From JACCZX01 sp963786295 (GTDB taxonomy: Bacteria > Pseudomonadota > Gammaproteobacteria > Burkholderiales > Burkholderiaceae_F), in contig CAWAYV010000028.1 of assembly GCA_963786295.1 (NCBI GenBank), forward strand, positions 1 to 64,000: DNA of 64,000 nucleotides. Direction: 5' to 3'. Below are positions 35,255-45,193 of this stretch, in pieces. Below the pieces are notes generated by a model. That model saw only the letters and a list, made by a program, of their open reading frames with translations, searched no databases and was not told the origin of the DNA. Made by a program: the position numbers and the translations under genes. Numbering within the stretch: the first letter of the stretch is position 1; each line of letters begins with the position of its first letter.

Positions 35255-35763
35255 TGAAGCAGCACACTCAACTAACAATTCGTCCTGCGACAGAGACGGA
35301 TCAGGTCGCTATCCGCACGTTGGTTCGCAGCGAACGGCTGAACCCACATCGGCTCGACTGGCCGAATTTCGTCGTCGCGGTTGACCAGCGCGGTCTGGTC
35401 GGCGCGGTTCAGCTCAGGAAACACTGGGACGGATCGCGCGAGCTCGGCTCGCTGGTCGTCAGAAAGGAAGCACGCCGGCAAGCTATCGCTTCCAAATTGA
35501 TCGACACATTGATTGCTGGAGCGAACGAGCGGGTGCTGATGGTCACGGCGGAGGCCTTCGCCGCGCGCTACGAGCGATGGGGCTTTCGCCGAATCGAACC
35601 TTCAGCGGCTCCGGCCGCGGTTCGGCGCAATTACCGGATCGGGAGCTTTATGAGCATCACCGCACTGTTCAAACTCAGGCGCATCCGTCGACTTGTGATT
35701 CTCGATCGCGATACAAGCGCGTCGTTGCGTTCGCCGGTCGCGTCAGTCGACGCGCGCGCCTGA
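35254..35763 (+). CDS. GNAT-family N-acetyltransferase
   Basis: This 169-residue acetyltransferase-like protein starts QLTIRPATETDQVAIRTLVR. The acetyl-CoA-binding strand and loop are LGSLVVRKEARRQAIASKLI, a variant of the RxxGxG/A loop in which the usual Gly residues are replaced, and AARYERWGFRRIEP is motif B. The ATG shares its A with the DUF3574 stop. The last 21 bp overlap the convergent Bug receptor gene. The substrate is not predictable, and the altered loop could lower activity. Confidence 0.78.
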   Translation: MKQHTQLTIRPATETDQVAIRTLVRSERLNPHRLDWPNFVVAVDQRGLVGAVQLRKHWDGSRELGSLVVRKEARRQAIASKLIDTLIAGANERVLMVTAEAFAARYERWGFRRIEPSAAPAAVRRNYRIGSFMSITALFKLRRIRRLVILDRDTSASLRSPVASVDARA

Positions 35764-36756
35764 AAACTTCACAACCTTTTGATATTTCGAAAGCTCGCTG
35801 CGGAGCAATTCCGAAAATTGCTCGGGCGTTCCGGGCGCCGGCTCGGCGCCCATTCGCGCCAGCCGCTCGCGTATCTCGGGTGACCGCAGCGCCGTGGTAA
35901 ACGCCGTATTCAAGCGAGCGACGATTTCTTTCGGAGTACCGGCCGGCGCGAACACGCCGAACCAGGTTGACACGTCGAACCCAGGCAGCCCCGCTTCCGC
36001 CATCGTCGGCACTTCGGGCAGTGCGCTGGCGCGCTGCGCCGTCGTGACGGCCAGCGCGCGAAGTTTGCCGGCCTTGATCTGCGCCGTCGCCGAGGCCAGG
36101 TTGTCAAACATGAAATCGGTTTGCCCGGCCAGCAATCCGAGCTGCGCCGGTGCAGCGCCGGCATAGGGAATATGCACCGCTGAGATCTTCGCTTGCGACT
36201 TCATCAATTCGCCGGCCATGTGTCCGGCGCTGCCGTTGCCGCCCGAAGCGTAATTGAGCTGCGCCGGATTCTTGCGAGCGTAGTCGATCAATTCGCGCGC
36301 CGATCGAATGCCGAGTTGATCGGCGCGCTCGGGCGTCATCACCAACACGTTGGGGACATGCGCGATCAGGGTGATCGGGGAGAAGTCCTTGATCGGGTCA
36401 TACGGCAATTTCGAAAACAGCCACGGGTTCACCGCGTGCGTTGCAACTGCGCCGATCACCAGCGAATAGCCATCGGGCGGCGACTTTGCGACTTGGTCGA
36501 CGCCAAGGTTGCCGCCCGCGCCTGGACGATTCTCGACGACGATGACGCCGAGCGATTCTTTCACCCGCTCAGCCAATGCACGCGCTGCCGTATCGAGCGG
36601 ACCGCCAGGCGGGTAGGGCACCACCAGGCGAATCGGTTTGTTCGGATAGGCCGTTTGCGCGCATGCGAGACGGGTCAAGCTCGACATTGCGCTCGCCGCC
36701 GCAAGCGTCGTTCCGAGCGTCCATATGGCTTGCCTTCGATCCATGTGTCGACTCAC
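35743..36756 (-). CDS. Bug-family (TctC-like) extracytoplasmic solute receptor
   Basis: This intact receptor has 337 residues, or 333 from the second Met at 36744. The signal has a twin-arginine-like start (MDRRQAIWTLGTTLAAASAM) and is cleaved near ACAQ. Family motifs: YPNKPIRLVVPYPPGGPLDT, IVVENRPGAGGNLGVDQVAK, PPDGYSLVIGAVATHAVNPW, LNYASGGNGSAGHMAGELM, VHIPYAGAAPAQLGLLAGQ and the Asp-containing DFMFDNLASATAQIKAGKLR. Such receptors bind small carboxylates or amides. It is the first member of no obvious operon; acylphosphatase and the CoA transferase lie upstream on the same strand. Confidence 0.92.
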   Translation of the reverse strand: MSRHMDRRQAIWTLGTTLAAASAMSSLTRLACAQTAYPNKPIRLVVPYPPGGPLDTAARALAERVKESLGVIVVENRPGAGGNLGVDQVAKSPPDGYSLVIGAVATHAVNPWLFSKLPYDPIKDFSPITLIAHVPNVLVMTPERADQLGIRSARELIDYARKNPAQLNYASGGNGSAGHMAGELMKSQAKISAVHIPYAGAAPAQLGLLAGQTDFMFDNLASATAQIKAGKLRALAVTTAQRASALPEVPTMAEAGLPGFDVSTWFGVFAPAGTPKEIVARLNTAFTTALRSPEIRERLARMGAEPAPGTPEQFSELLRSELSKYQKVVKFSGARVD

Positions 36757-36781
36757 GTTGCCTCGCTACTCAGTTGATTCA

Positions 36782-37078
36782 TCAGTATCGGTCCGAACGC
36801 TGATTGAACGGATCGTCGACGTCGGCTGCCTGCGCGTCGGTGGCGGCACTGATTTGCACGTTTTCCACGCGAGACCCGGGAGGACCACGCCGGGCCCACT
36901 GCGCTAGACGCTGCAGCGCTGCCTGATCGCCAACCGCTACCGCCTCGACGCTTCCATTGGTGCAATTTCGCACCCAGCCGGTCAACCGCAATCGACGTGC
37001 TTCGCGGCACATTGCATAGCGAAATCCTACGCCTTGCACCTGGCCAGTGATGTTGAAATGCAGTGCAGGCACCTTCAA
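36782..37078 (-). CDS. acyP: Acylphosphatase
   Basis: This 98-residue enzyme hydrolyses carboxyl-phosphate bonds such as acetyl phosphate. The phosphate loop GQVQGVGFRYAMCREARRL contains the catalytic Arg, and the catalytic Asn is in LTGWVRNCTNGSVEAVAVG. Length and layout are normal. Its ATG overlaps the CoA transferase stop (ATGA), so the two are co-transcribed. Confidence 0.92.
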   Translation of the reverse strand: MKVPALHFNITGQVQGVGFRYAMCREARRLRLTGWVRNCTNGSVEAVAVGDQAALQRLAQWARRGPPGSRVENVQISAATDAQAADVDDPFNQRSDRY

Positions 37079-38299
37079 ACGATCCCGCGCGACTTTAGTG
37101 CGTTCAGTTGCTCTTCGTCGACGCCCGCGTAATCGCGCAACACGCTGGCAGTGTGCTCACCGAGCATCGGCGGTGGCAGTTCGTAGCTTGGCGGTGTGGC
37201 AGACAGCTTGATCGGATTGGCCACCATCGGCACTCGGCCGGCAACCGCGTGTGCGAGATCAATGCGCAAGCCGCGCGCGGCGACCTGAGGATCTGCGAGT
37301 GCGTGCGCGATGTCGTTGATCGGCCCGCACGGAACACCGGCGGCGTCCAAATGCTCAACCCAGAATGCGACCGGCCTGGCGCGCACGATCGCTTCGAGTT
37401 CACCGATCAACACTTCGCGGTGTCGAACGCGATCGGCATTGCGCCGATAGCGCGCGTCGGTTGCCAAATGCGGCGCGCCCGCGACTTCACAAAATTTGAC
37501 GAACTGCGAATCGTTTCCCACCGCCACCACGACGTGCCCGTCCGACGCGGCAAAAACCTGGTAAGGGCACGATATTCGGGTGCGCGTTGCCGGCTCGGCC
37601 CGGCGCTCTGCCGGAGGTCAGATAGTTCATGTTCATATTTGCAAGCATCGCGAGCATCACGTCGTATAGCGCCATGTCGATGTACTGGCCTTCGCCGGTG
37701 CGTTCGCGGTGCGTGACGGCGGCGAGAATCGCCACCGCGGAATACATGCCCGTCATCAGATCGGACACTGCAACGCCGGCCTTTTGCGGGCCGCCGCCTG
37801 GACGGTCATCGCGTTCGCCGGTGATCGACATGAAGCCGCCGATGCCCTGCATGATGAAGTCGTAACCCGCGCGCGTTCGATGCGGACCCGTTTGACCGAA
37901 GCCGGTGATCGAGCAATAGATCAGCTTCGCGATTGATCTTCGCCAGCGACGCGTAGTCGAGTTTGTACTTCGCCAATTGCCCGACCATGTAGTTTTCAAC
38001 GACGATGTCGCAGTGTTCGGTCGAGCTTGTGCACCAGAGACTGGCCGTCCGCTGTTGAAATGTCGATCGTGACCGAGCGCTTGCCGCGGTTGGCCGACAG
38101 GTAGTACGCAGCTTCCGAAGTTTCCGCGCCGGCGGAATCCTTCAGATACGGCGGGCCCCAGCGCGCGGGTGTCGTCACCGCTGCCCGGGCGCTCGATCTT
38201 GATCACCTCGGCGCCAAGGTCAGCTAGCAGCTGCGTACACCACGGGCCTGCGAGCACGCGCGTCAAATCGAGCACGCGCAAATGGCCGAGAGATTTCAT
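37075..38299 (-). CDS. CaiB/BaiF family III CoA transferase (frameshifted)
   Basis: This formyl-CoA transferase-type enzyme transfers CoA between carboxylic acids. The start at 38299 gives SLGHLRVLDLTRVLAGPWCT and LLADLGAEVIKIERPGSGDD. Shifts near 38165, 38025, 37930 and 37560 break the frame. The continuing pieces are YYLSANRGKRSVTIDIST, MVGQLAKYKLDYASLAKIN, GFGQTGPHRTRAGYDFIMQG (active-site region), GGPQKAGVAVSDLMTGMYSA, and the C-terminal AAGVPCGPINDIAHALADP. Full length would be about 407 residues. The natural acid is not predictable. Confidence 0.82.
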
Positions 38300-38343
38300 G
38301 TCAACGATGATCGATGGTCGGCGATTGCCTACACTTTGCGCGG

Positions 38344-38827
38344 ATGCTACGCAAACTTTCGCCGCGAATGCTGCGCTTCCTGATGAATGTATGGCCACCC
38401 TACGTGGGCGCGGCAATACGCGTGCGTCACATCGCGCCGGACTTTCGCAGCGTCACGGTCGACATGCAAGTTGCGCTGGTCCAATCGCAACTATGTCGGC
38501 ACTCATTTTGGCGGGTCGTTGTACGCGATGGCCGATCCGTTCCTGATGGTCATGCTGCTGCATAACTTGGGCGGCCAGTATCGTGTGTGGGACAAGTCGG
38601 GTTCGATCGAGTACATCGCGCCCGGGCGTGGCCGCGTGTGGGCGCGCTTCGAATTGAGCGAGAACGATCTGGAACAGATCCGGCGTATGACCGAGGCGGG
38701 AGACAAACACCTGCATCTGTTCAATGTCGACATCAAGGATGACGAAGGCATGGTGGTAGCTCGTGTCGAGAAAGTCATCTATATCCGGCGCAAGCGAAAC
38801 GCCTCCGAAAATGGAGACGTCGCATGA
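38344..38827 (+). CDS. DUF4442 hotdog-fold thioesterase-like protein (one frameshift)
   Basis: This is a single-domain hotdog protein of about 160 residues. From the ATG at 38344 it reads LRKLSPRMLRFLMNVWPPYV, RVRHIAPDFRSVTVDM. A shift near 38475 leads to NRNYVGTHFGGSLYAMADPF, the DUF4442 signature with the acyl-CoA-contacting region, then IEYIAPGRGRVWARFELSEN. Its role as an acyl-CoA thioesterase is inferred from fold. The stop overlaps the GDPD start (ATGA), so they form an operon. Confidence 0.78.
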
Positions 38828-39636
38828 GTGTCGCGCTTCCGTGGCCATTTCCGCGGGTGCTAGCGCATCGCGGCGGCGGGGCGCTGGCACCCGAGAACAC
38901 AATCGCGGCGATACGGGTAGGACTCGAGCGCGGGTTTCGCGCCGTCGAGTTCGATGCAATGCTGGCAGCGGACGACGTACCCGTGCTAATGCACGACCCG
39001 ACGCTCGAGCGTACGGGTCTCGTCGGTGGCGTGGTAAGCGCGCTTCCTGCCGCCGAGCTCGGGCGTGTCGATGTCGGCGGCTGGCATTCGCCACGCTTCA
39101 TCGGCGAGACGGTACCGACGCTTGAGCGAACGCTGCGGTTTTGCCGTGACCATGACATTTGGCCGAATATCGAGATCAAGCCGGTGCCTGGCTTCGAAGT
39201 GGCCACCGGTGCTGCCGTCGCGCGCGTGACGTCGCAGATCTACGCGGATCTCATCCGGCCTGAAGGCGAACGCACCGATCGATTCGACCCGCGCATTCCG
39301 TTGCTTTCTTCGTTTGCGCCGGCCGCGTTGATCGCAGCGCGCGAGGTCGCGCCGAGTCTGCCGCGCGGTTGGTTGGTGGACGATGTGCCACCCGATTGGC
39401 GCGAAGAGCTCGCACGGTTGGATTGCGTGTCACTGCATACGGATCATCGAAATCTGACCGCTACACAGGCGCGCGACATCAAGCACGCTGGCAAGTGGCT
39501 TTTCTGTTACACGGTCAATTCGCCGCAACGGGCCCGGACACTCTTCAGCTGGGGGGTCGACGCGTTCTGCACCGATGCGATCGATCGGATCCCGGCCGAC
39601 CTAACGCCCGCTAGCTCGGTGGCTGCGTATCGATAA
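38824..39636 (+). CDS. ugpQ: Glycerophosphodiester phosphodiesterase
   Basis: This 270-residue TIM-barrel enzyme hydrolyses glycerophosphodiesters to sn-glycerol-3-phosphate and an alcohol. The signature runs VLAHRGGGALAPENTIAAIR, then the metal-binding ERGFRAVEFDAMLAADDVPV and LMHDPTLERTG. IWPNIEIKPVPG supplies another metal ligand, and CYTVNSPQRARTLFSWGVDA and FCTDAIDRIP close the barrel. There is no signal peptide, so it is the cytoplasmic UgpQ type. The frame is intact. The 3' end overlaps the convergent GST gene by 26 bp. Confidence 0.93.
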   Translation: MSVALPWPFPRVLAHRGGGALAPENTIAAIRVGLERGFRAVEFDAMLAADDVPVLMHDPTLERTGLVGGVVSALPAAELGRVDVGGWHSPRFIGETVPTLERTLRFCRDHDIWPNIEIKPVPGFEVATGAAVARVTSQIYADLIRPEGERTDRFDPRIPLLSSFAPAALIAAREVAPSLPRGWLVDDVPPDWREELARLDCVSLHTDHRNLTATQARDIKHAGKWLFCYTVNSPQRARTLFSWGVDAFCTDAIDRIPADLTPASSVAAYR

Positions 39637-40234
39637 ACGACGGACGCGCCGCGAGTTTTTCGTAATGCCGCGCCAGATTCGGATGCGCGCTGCGCCAGTT
39701 GACATGCTTGAAGCGAAAGTCCAGGTACCCGAGCGCGCATCCGACCGCGATATCGGCCAGCGAATACGCGTGGCCGTTGCACCATGGCTTATCCGCCAGG
39801 CCGTGATCCATCGATGCGACACCGGCATCGACCTTGTTCATCTGCCGATCGATCCACTTCTGACTTTGCTGTTCGGCGGGACGCTGCGTCTGCTCAAGTC
39901 GGACCAGAATTGAGGCGTCCATCACACCATCGGCCAGCGCTTCCCACGTGCGCACCTCGGCGCGCTCGCGACCATTGGGCGGAATCAATTTCGCTACCGG
40001 CGTCAGGGTGTCCAAGTATTCGACGATGACGCGTGAATCGAACAGCGCACCGCCGTCTTCCATGATCAAGCAAGGCACCTTTCCCAGCGGATTTGCATCA
40101 TGGATAGACGTATCGGGCGACCACACGTCCTCCAGCTCGAGCTGGTACTCCAGGCGTTTTTCCGCCATCACGATGCGTACCTTGCGTACGTACGGGCTGG
40201 CAAGCGAACCGATCAGGCGGATGGTCTTGGACAC
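39611..40234 (-). CDS. Glutathione S-transferase
   Basis: This 207-residue enzyme has a thioredoxin-like N-domain (IRLIGSLASPYVRKVRIVMA, where Ser in the SPYVRK loop is the likely glutathione-activating residue). NPLGKVPCLIMEDGGALFDS carries the cis-Pro and glutathione-binding motif. A helical C-domain contains NGHAYSLADIAVGCALGYLD, with the conserved N-capping Asp. It resembles the YfcF/YibF-like bacterial group. The frame is intact. It is divergent from purB. Confidence 0.9.
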   Translation of the reverse strand: MSKTIRLIGSLASPYVRKVRIVMAEKRLEYQLELEDVWSPDTSIHDANPLGKVPCLIMEDGGALFDSRVIVEYLDTLTPVAKLIPPNGRERAEVRTWEALADGVMDASILVRLEQTQRPAEQQSQKWIDRQMNKVDAGVASMDHGLADKPWCNGHAYSLADIAVGCALGYLDFRFKHVNWRSAHPNLARHYEKLAARPSFIDTQPPS

Positions 40235-40430
40235 GTTGCGCGCTGGAAATGGAAAGGAAAATCAGTATATCGACGGCACGCCGGCCGGCAATAGCAGCAC
40301 CATGGCAATCACCGGTCCGGTGGCTCAACGATGCGCCTTTGATACACTGCGCCGCCTTGGAAAGTTCTACACGCTGAGCACACGCGCCGCCTCGAGTTCG
40401 AACAAACTCGCAAACGATTCCGCACGTAAC

Positions 40431-41792
40431 GTGCCTGTCGAACTCGTTTCGCTAACCGCAATTTCGCCACTGGACGGCCGCTACGGCCGGCAGACGGCCG
40501 AGCTGCGCGACATTTTTTCCGAATTTGCGTTTATGCGCGAACGGCTGCGCGTCGAAGTCGCGTGGCTGGTCGGTCTCTCGACGCTTCGCCTGCCCCAGTT
40601 TCCGGCGTTGCCGGACGGTGCCACGCGCGCTTTGCAACAGCTTGTGACTGACTTCAGCATCGAAGACTGCATCGAAATCAAGGCCATCGAAGCGGAGACA
40701 AATCACGACGTCAAGGCGGTCGAATACTTCATCAAGCGGCGCCAGGGTGCCGCGCTGGCCGGTGCCGCCGAATTCATCCATTTCGCGTGCACGTCAGAAG
40801 ACATCAACAATGTCGCTCACGCGCTGATGCTTGAGCGCGGCCGTGCGGTGCTGACGCGCCGCTTGCGTACCGTACATGCCGAGCTGCGGGATCAGGCGCA
40901 CCGGTACGCGGATTTGCCGATGCTGTCGCGTACGCACGGGCAGCCGGCCAGCCCTACCACGGTGGGCAAGGAATTCGCCAATTTCTCGGTGCGACTCGCC
41001 GCAGCGATCGACGGCGTCGAGCGTGTGACGCTGCTGGCAAAGATGAACGGCGCGGTCGGCAATTACAACGCGCACCTCGCGGCGTATCCGGACATCGATT
41101 GGGAATCGTTCGCGCGCAGCGTCGTCGAGCAATTGGGGCTGAAGTTCAACTCACACACGATTCAAATCGAGCCGCACGATTCGATGGCCGAGCTATTCGA
41201 CGCGATCGCGCGCGCCAATACCGTGCTGCTCGACCTCGACCGCGATCTTTGGGGCTACATCTCGCTCGGGTACTTCAAGCAGAAGCTGAAGGCGGGCGAG
41301 ATCGGGTCATCGACGATGCCGCACAAGGTCAATCCGATCGACTTCGAAAATTCGGAAGGTAACTTAGGAGTGGCCAACGCGCTGCTGCGGCACTTGGCCG
41401 ACAAACTTCCGATCTCGCGCTGGCAGCGCGACCTGACGGATTCGACGGTACTGCGCAATCTGGGCGTTGCGTTCGGGTATTCGCTAATCGGTTACGAGTC
41501 TTGCTTGCGCGGACTGCGCAAGCTCGAAATCGACGAAGCGCGGATTCGCGTCGATCTGGACAACGCGTGGGAAGTGTTGGCCGAGCCGGTGCAGACGGTG
41601 ATGCGCCGCTACGGAATTGAAAATTCGTACGAACAACTGAAGACGCTGACTCGCGGCAAGGGCATTACGCGCGAAGCGCTGCACGAGTTCGTGCGCGGGC
41701 TGTCGATTCCTTCCGAAGCTCGCGACGCATTGCTGGCGTTGACGCCGACCAGCTACATAGGGAAAGCCCCTGAGCTCGCACGCAGAGCCTGA
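40431..41792 (+). CDS. purB: Adenylosuccinate lyase
   Basis: PurB cleaves adenylosuccinate to AMP and SAICAR to AICAR in purine synthesis, releasing fumarate. I place the start at a GTG (40431), giving PVELVSLTAISPLDGRYGRQ, the normal PurB N-terminus, and 453 residues. The frame is open far upstream, but that part is antisense to the GST gene. Motifs: EAETNHDVKAVEYFIKRR, FACTSEDINNVAHALMLER, LSRTHGQPASPTTVGKEFAN and the fumarase-superfamily signature GSSTMPHKVNPIDFENSEGN near residue 295. The frame is intact. Confidence 0.94.
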   Translation: MPVELVSLTAISPLDGRYGRQTAELRDIFSEFAFMRERLRVEVAWLVGLSTLRLPQFPALPDGATRALQQLVTDFSIEDCIEIKAIEAETNHDVKAVEYFIKRRQGAALAGAAEFIHFACTSEDINNVAHALMLERGRAVLTRRLRTVHAELRDQAHRYADLPMLSRTHGQPASPTTVGKEFANFSVRLAAAIDGVERVTLLAKMNGAVGNYNAHLAAYPDIDWESFARSVVEQLGLKFNSHTIQIEPHDSMAELFDAIARANTVLLDLDRDLWGYISLGYFKQKLKAGEIGSSTMPHKVNPIDFENSEGNLGVANALLRHLADKLPISRWQRDLTDSTVLRNLGVAFGYSLIGYESCLRGLRKLEIDEARIRVDLDNAWEVLAEPVQTVMRRYGIENSYEQLKTLTRGKGITREALHEFVRGLSIPSEARDALLALTPTSYIGKAPELARRA

Positions 41793-41847
41793 GTGGACGG
41801 TCCGCTATGCTTTTATGCACCCGTAGTGGCACTCGGAGGATGAAATG

Positions 41848-41861
41848 CCGTCACGTGACGG
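41848..41861. promoter_or_regulatory. 14-bp perfect palindrome between purB and secF
   Basis: ccgtcacgtgacgg is fully self-complementary and sits in the 160-bp convergent gap, 10 nt after an AGGATG. A 34-codon reading frame starts at 41846, but nothing is recognisable in it. The palindrome may be an operator remnant or chance; the context gives no target. Confidence 0.3.
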
Positions 41862-41952
41862 TCGCGTGACAGTTGCTGCATGTTGCGGCCAGCGTCGCCG
41901 AATCGCTTGGCCTGCGCTCGCTCAGACAGCCAGACTCGCTCATCGTTGAGCC

Positions 41953-42888
41953 TTACGGCATCAGCTGCTGTTCGTCCTCGCGCTTGACGGGCTTTACGAG
42001 GTCTTCGCGCTTGATGCCAAGATACATCGCGATCGCGGCCGCAACGAAGACGGATGAGTAGATGCCGAACAAGATGCCGATCGTCAGCGCCAGTGCGAAG
42101 TAATGCAGCGCCGGCCCGCCGAAAAACAGCATCGACAGCGACATCGCCAACGTGCAGCCGTGCGTGATGATCGTGCGCGATATCGTGGCGGTGATTGCTG
42201 AATCGATTACCTCAACCACCGTGGCGCGGCGCATCTTCTTGAAATGCTCGCGGACGCGATCGAAGATGATCACCGACTCGTTTACCGAGTAGCCAAGCAC
42301 CGCGAGCACCGCCGCCAGTACCGGCAGCGAAAATTCCCAGCCGAAGATCGAAAATACGCCGACCACCAGGATCACGTCGTGCAGGTTGGCGACGATCGCC
42401 GCCACCGCGAATTTCCACTCGAAGCGGAAGGCGAGGTAGACCATGATGCCGATCACGACCATCAGCAGCGCGAGCAAGCCGTCCTGCGCGAGTTCGGCGC
42501 CGACCTGCGGGCCGACGAACTCGACGCGCCGCAGCTCAACCTTCGGATCTTGTGCGCGTAACGTTTCCATCACACGCTCGGCCTGTTGCCCGGACGTGAA
42601 GCCCTGCTGCAACGGCAAGCGAATCAGCACATCGCGCGACGTGCCGAAGTTTTGCACCTGAAACTCGCCCCCGCCCTGCCGTTCGATCGCGGCACGGATC
42701 TGCTCGAGCTGTGCCGGCTCCTGATAAGCGACCTCCATCACGGTGCCGCCGGTGAATTCGATCGACAGGTTCAGTCCGCGAAACACCAGGAAGCCGACCG
42801 CGATGACGAACGAGATCGCCGAGATCGCGTTCAGTATCAGCGAGTACCGCATGAACGGAATCGTGCGGTGGATCCTGAAGAATTCCAT
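41953..42888 (-). CDS. secF: Protein translocase subunit SecF
   Basis: This 311-residue six-helix membrane protein of the SecDF complex uses the proton gradient to aid protein export. It begins EFFRIHRTIPFMRYSLILNA, has GLNLSIEFTGGTVMEVAYQE at the start of the periplasmic domain, and in the transmembrane half LAFRFEWKFAVAAIVANLHD, VLGYSVNESVIIFDRVREHF and SRTIITHGCTLAMSLSMLFF. It follows secD by 25 nt. The frame is intact. Confidence 0.96.
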   Translation of the reverse strand: MEFFRIHRTIPFMRYSLILNAISAISFVIAVGFLVFRGLNLSIEFTGGTVMEVAYQEPAQLEQIRAAIERQGGGEFQVQNFGTSRDVLIRLPLQQGFTSGQQAERVMETLRAQDPKVELRRVEFVGPQVGAELAQDGLLALLMVVIGIMVYLAFRFEWKFAVAAIVANLHDVILVVGVFSIFGWEFSLPVLAAVLAVLGYSVNESVIIFDRVREHFKKMRRATVVEVIDSAITATISRTIITHGCTLAMSLSMLFFGGPALHYFALALTIGILFGIYSSVFVAAAIAMYLGIKREDLVKPVKREDEQQLMP

Positions 42889-42913
42889 TCGTTGCCCTTG
42901 CGGTTACTGGTGC

Positions 42914-44775
42914 CTACTTGGCGCCGGCAGTACCCGGCTTCCACACTTGGCCGACTGAGATCGAAGGCAGTTTCTTACGCGTGCCGTAGTACAGATTGAC
43001 CATCGCACGCGAGACATACACCGCCGAAAAAATAGAGGTCAGAATGCCGAGCACGTGTACCACCGCAAACCCGCGTACCGGTCCCGAGCCGAACGTCAGC
43101 AACGCGATGCCGGCGATCAATGTTGTGATGTTCGAATCCATGATCGTGGCCCAGGCCTTGTCGTAGCCCTCGTAAATGGCCTGCTGCGGCGTGCGGCCAT
43201 TGCGCAACTCCTCGCGCACACGCTCGTTGATCAGCACGTTGGCGTCGATCGCCATGCCGAGCGTTAGCGCGATCGCCGCGATACCGGGTAGCGTCAAGGT
43301 TGCCTGCAATAAGGACAGCAGAGCGACCAGCAGCATCAAATTGATAGTCAGCGCCGCGACCGAAATCAGGCCGAACACGCGGTAGTAAAGGATCATGAAC
43401 ACGGCAATCACCGCGAAGCCGTACAGCGTCGATTTGAATCCACGCTCGATGTTCTCGGCGCCGAGGCTGGGGCCAATCGTGCGTTCTTCGATGATCTCCA
43501 TCGGCGCAGCCAGCGAGCCGGAACGGATCAGTAATGCAAGATCGGCGGTTTCCTGAACGGTGAAATTGCCGGTGATCTGAAACTGGTTGCCGAACTCGCC
43601 TTGGATCGTTGCGACCGAGATCGCTTCGCCCTTTCCGCGCTCGTACAACACGATCGCCATCAGCCGTCCGATGTTTTCGCGCGACGCCGTACGCATCGAG
43701 CGCCCGCCGGCTTCGTCGAGTCGTACCGACACGGCCGGACGCTGGTTCTGGTCAAGCGTGGCCGACGCGCCGTTCAGCTGCGAACCGGTCGCCACAATTT
43801 CCCGCTTCAACGGAATTTGCTTGATCGATTGGCCGTCGCGCTGCGGCACCGTGACTGCTCCCGGTGTTCCAGCTGCCATCGCGTCTTGATCGACCAATCG
43901 TATTTCAAGCGTCGCGGTGCGGCCGAGCAACGTCTTGGCGCGCGCGACGTCCTGAACGCCGGGAAGCTGCACAACGATGCGATCGGCGCCTTGTTGCTGA
44001 ATCACCGGCTCCGCTACGCCCAGTTCGTTGACACGGTTATGCAATGTCGAAATGTTCTGCCGGAGTGCGGAATCCTGAATGGCTCTTTGCGCGGCCGGTG
44101 TCAGTGTCGCGACCAGCGCGAGATCGTCCCCTTGACCGGTCTCGCGCAGCGCCAGTTCCGGGACTTGCGAGCGCAGCACGTCCTGCGCGCGCGTGCGCAT
44201 TTCCGCGTCGCGAAAGCGGATATCGATCGACGCCGGGGTTTTGTTGATCCCGCATGACGGATATTCTTCTCGCGCAACAGTGTCCGGATGTCCGATGTCA
44301 GCGTATCGAGCCGCTTGTCGATCGCCGCGCGCATGTCGACTTGCAGCAGAAAGTGCACGCCGCCGCGCAGGTCCAGCCCGAGATACATCGGAAGCGCGTT
44401 AAGGCTCACCAGCCAGCGCGGCGTGTTCGAGATCAGGTTCAGCGCGACGATGTAGGCGGGATCTTCGGCATCGGGACTCAGCGCACGTTGCAGCGTGTCC
44501 TTCGCCTTTAGTTGCGTATCCGTGTCGGCGAAGCGCATGCGCACCGTCGAGTTGGTACCGATCGTGTCGAAGTACACGGCCTCATGCGGGATCTTCGCCT
44601 CGTTCAGTATCGACTCGACTCGCGCCATCAGCGCCGCATCGATCTTGACCGTCTGCCGCCCCGACGAAACCTGAACTGCCGGCGATTCGCCGTAAAAATT
44701 AGGGATCGTGTAAATCGCACCGAGGATCAGCGCGACGGCAATAACGACGTACTTCCAAAGCGCGTATCGATTCAT
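42914..44775 (-). CDS. secD: Protein translocase subunit SecD (one frameshift)
   Basis: SecD has six helices and a large periplasmic domain. The N-terminus MNRYALWKYVVIAVALILGA and YLGLDLRGGVHFLLQVDMRA are diagnostic. One base appears to be missing near 44245: the frame ends after LREKNIRHAG and resumes with INKTPASIDIRFRDAEMRTR. The rest shows LGRTATLEIRLVD, LIRSGSLAAPMEIIEERTIG, GLISVAALTINLMLLVALLS, TLPGIAAIALTLGMAIDANV and LINERVREELRNGRTPQQAI. It would be about 620 residues. Because SecD is almost indispensable, a sequence error is the likely cause. Its ATG overlaps the yajC stop. Confidence 0.94.
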
Positions 44776-45119
44776 GCAGGCTTGAACGTGTCTTTCGGTA
44801 ACAGCGTCTGCACCGCCATCTTCTGCATCGAGATCTGCACCGGTTGGCCGTTCACCGCGGCTACCTGCAAGGTTACGAACTGATCGTTGATCTCGGTGAT
44901 TTTGCCGACGATGCCGCCCGCGGTGATCACCTCATCGCCCTTTTTCAGCGCGTCGGCCATCGACTTGTGTTCCTTCTGGCGCTTGACCTGCGGGCGGATC
45001 ATTAGAAAGTAGAGCACCACAACCATCAACAAGATGGGGGCCATGGTGAGGAACGACGATGCACCGCTCGCCTCGGCGGCCGGTGCTGCTTGTGCAAATG
45101 CATTGCTAATGAAGAACAT
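44772..45119 (-). CDS. yajC: Preprotein translocase accessory subunit YajC
   Basis: This 115-residue protein has one membrane helix (LTMAPILLMVVVLYFLMIRP) followed by QVKRQKEHKSMADALKKGDE and VITAGGIVGKITEINDQFVT, typical of YajC, which associates with SecDF-YidC. A short signal-like N-terminus, FFISNAFAQAAPAAEASG, is usual for betaproteobacterial members. The operon order is tgt-yajC-secD-secF. Confidence 0.95.
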   Translation of the reverse strand: MFFISNAFAQAAPAAEASGASSFLTMAPILLMVVVLYFLMIRPQVKRQKEHKSMADALKKGDEVITAGGIVGKITEINDQFVTLQVAAVNGQPVQISMQKMAVQTLLPKDTFKPA

Positions 45120-45193
45120 AGTGATTGCCTTTATGACTGATGGCGAATTGCGCCGACGGCGAAATGCGGCGCGCGATTATAGCGGCGGCGCTC

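Noticed and set aside
39948..40430. A long N-terminal extension of PurB
   Set aside because: The frame is open but antisense to the GST gene, and PurB homology begins at the GTG at 40431.
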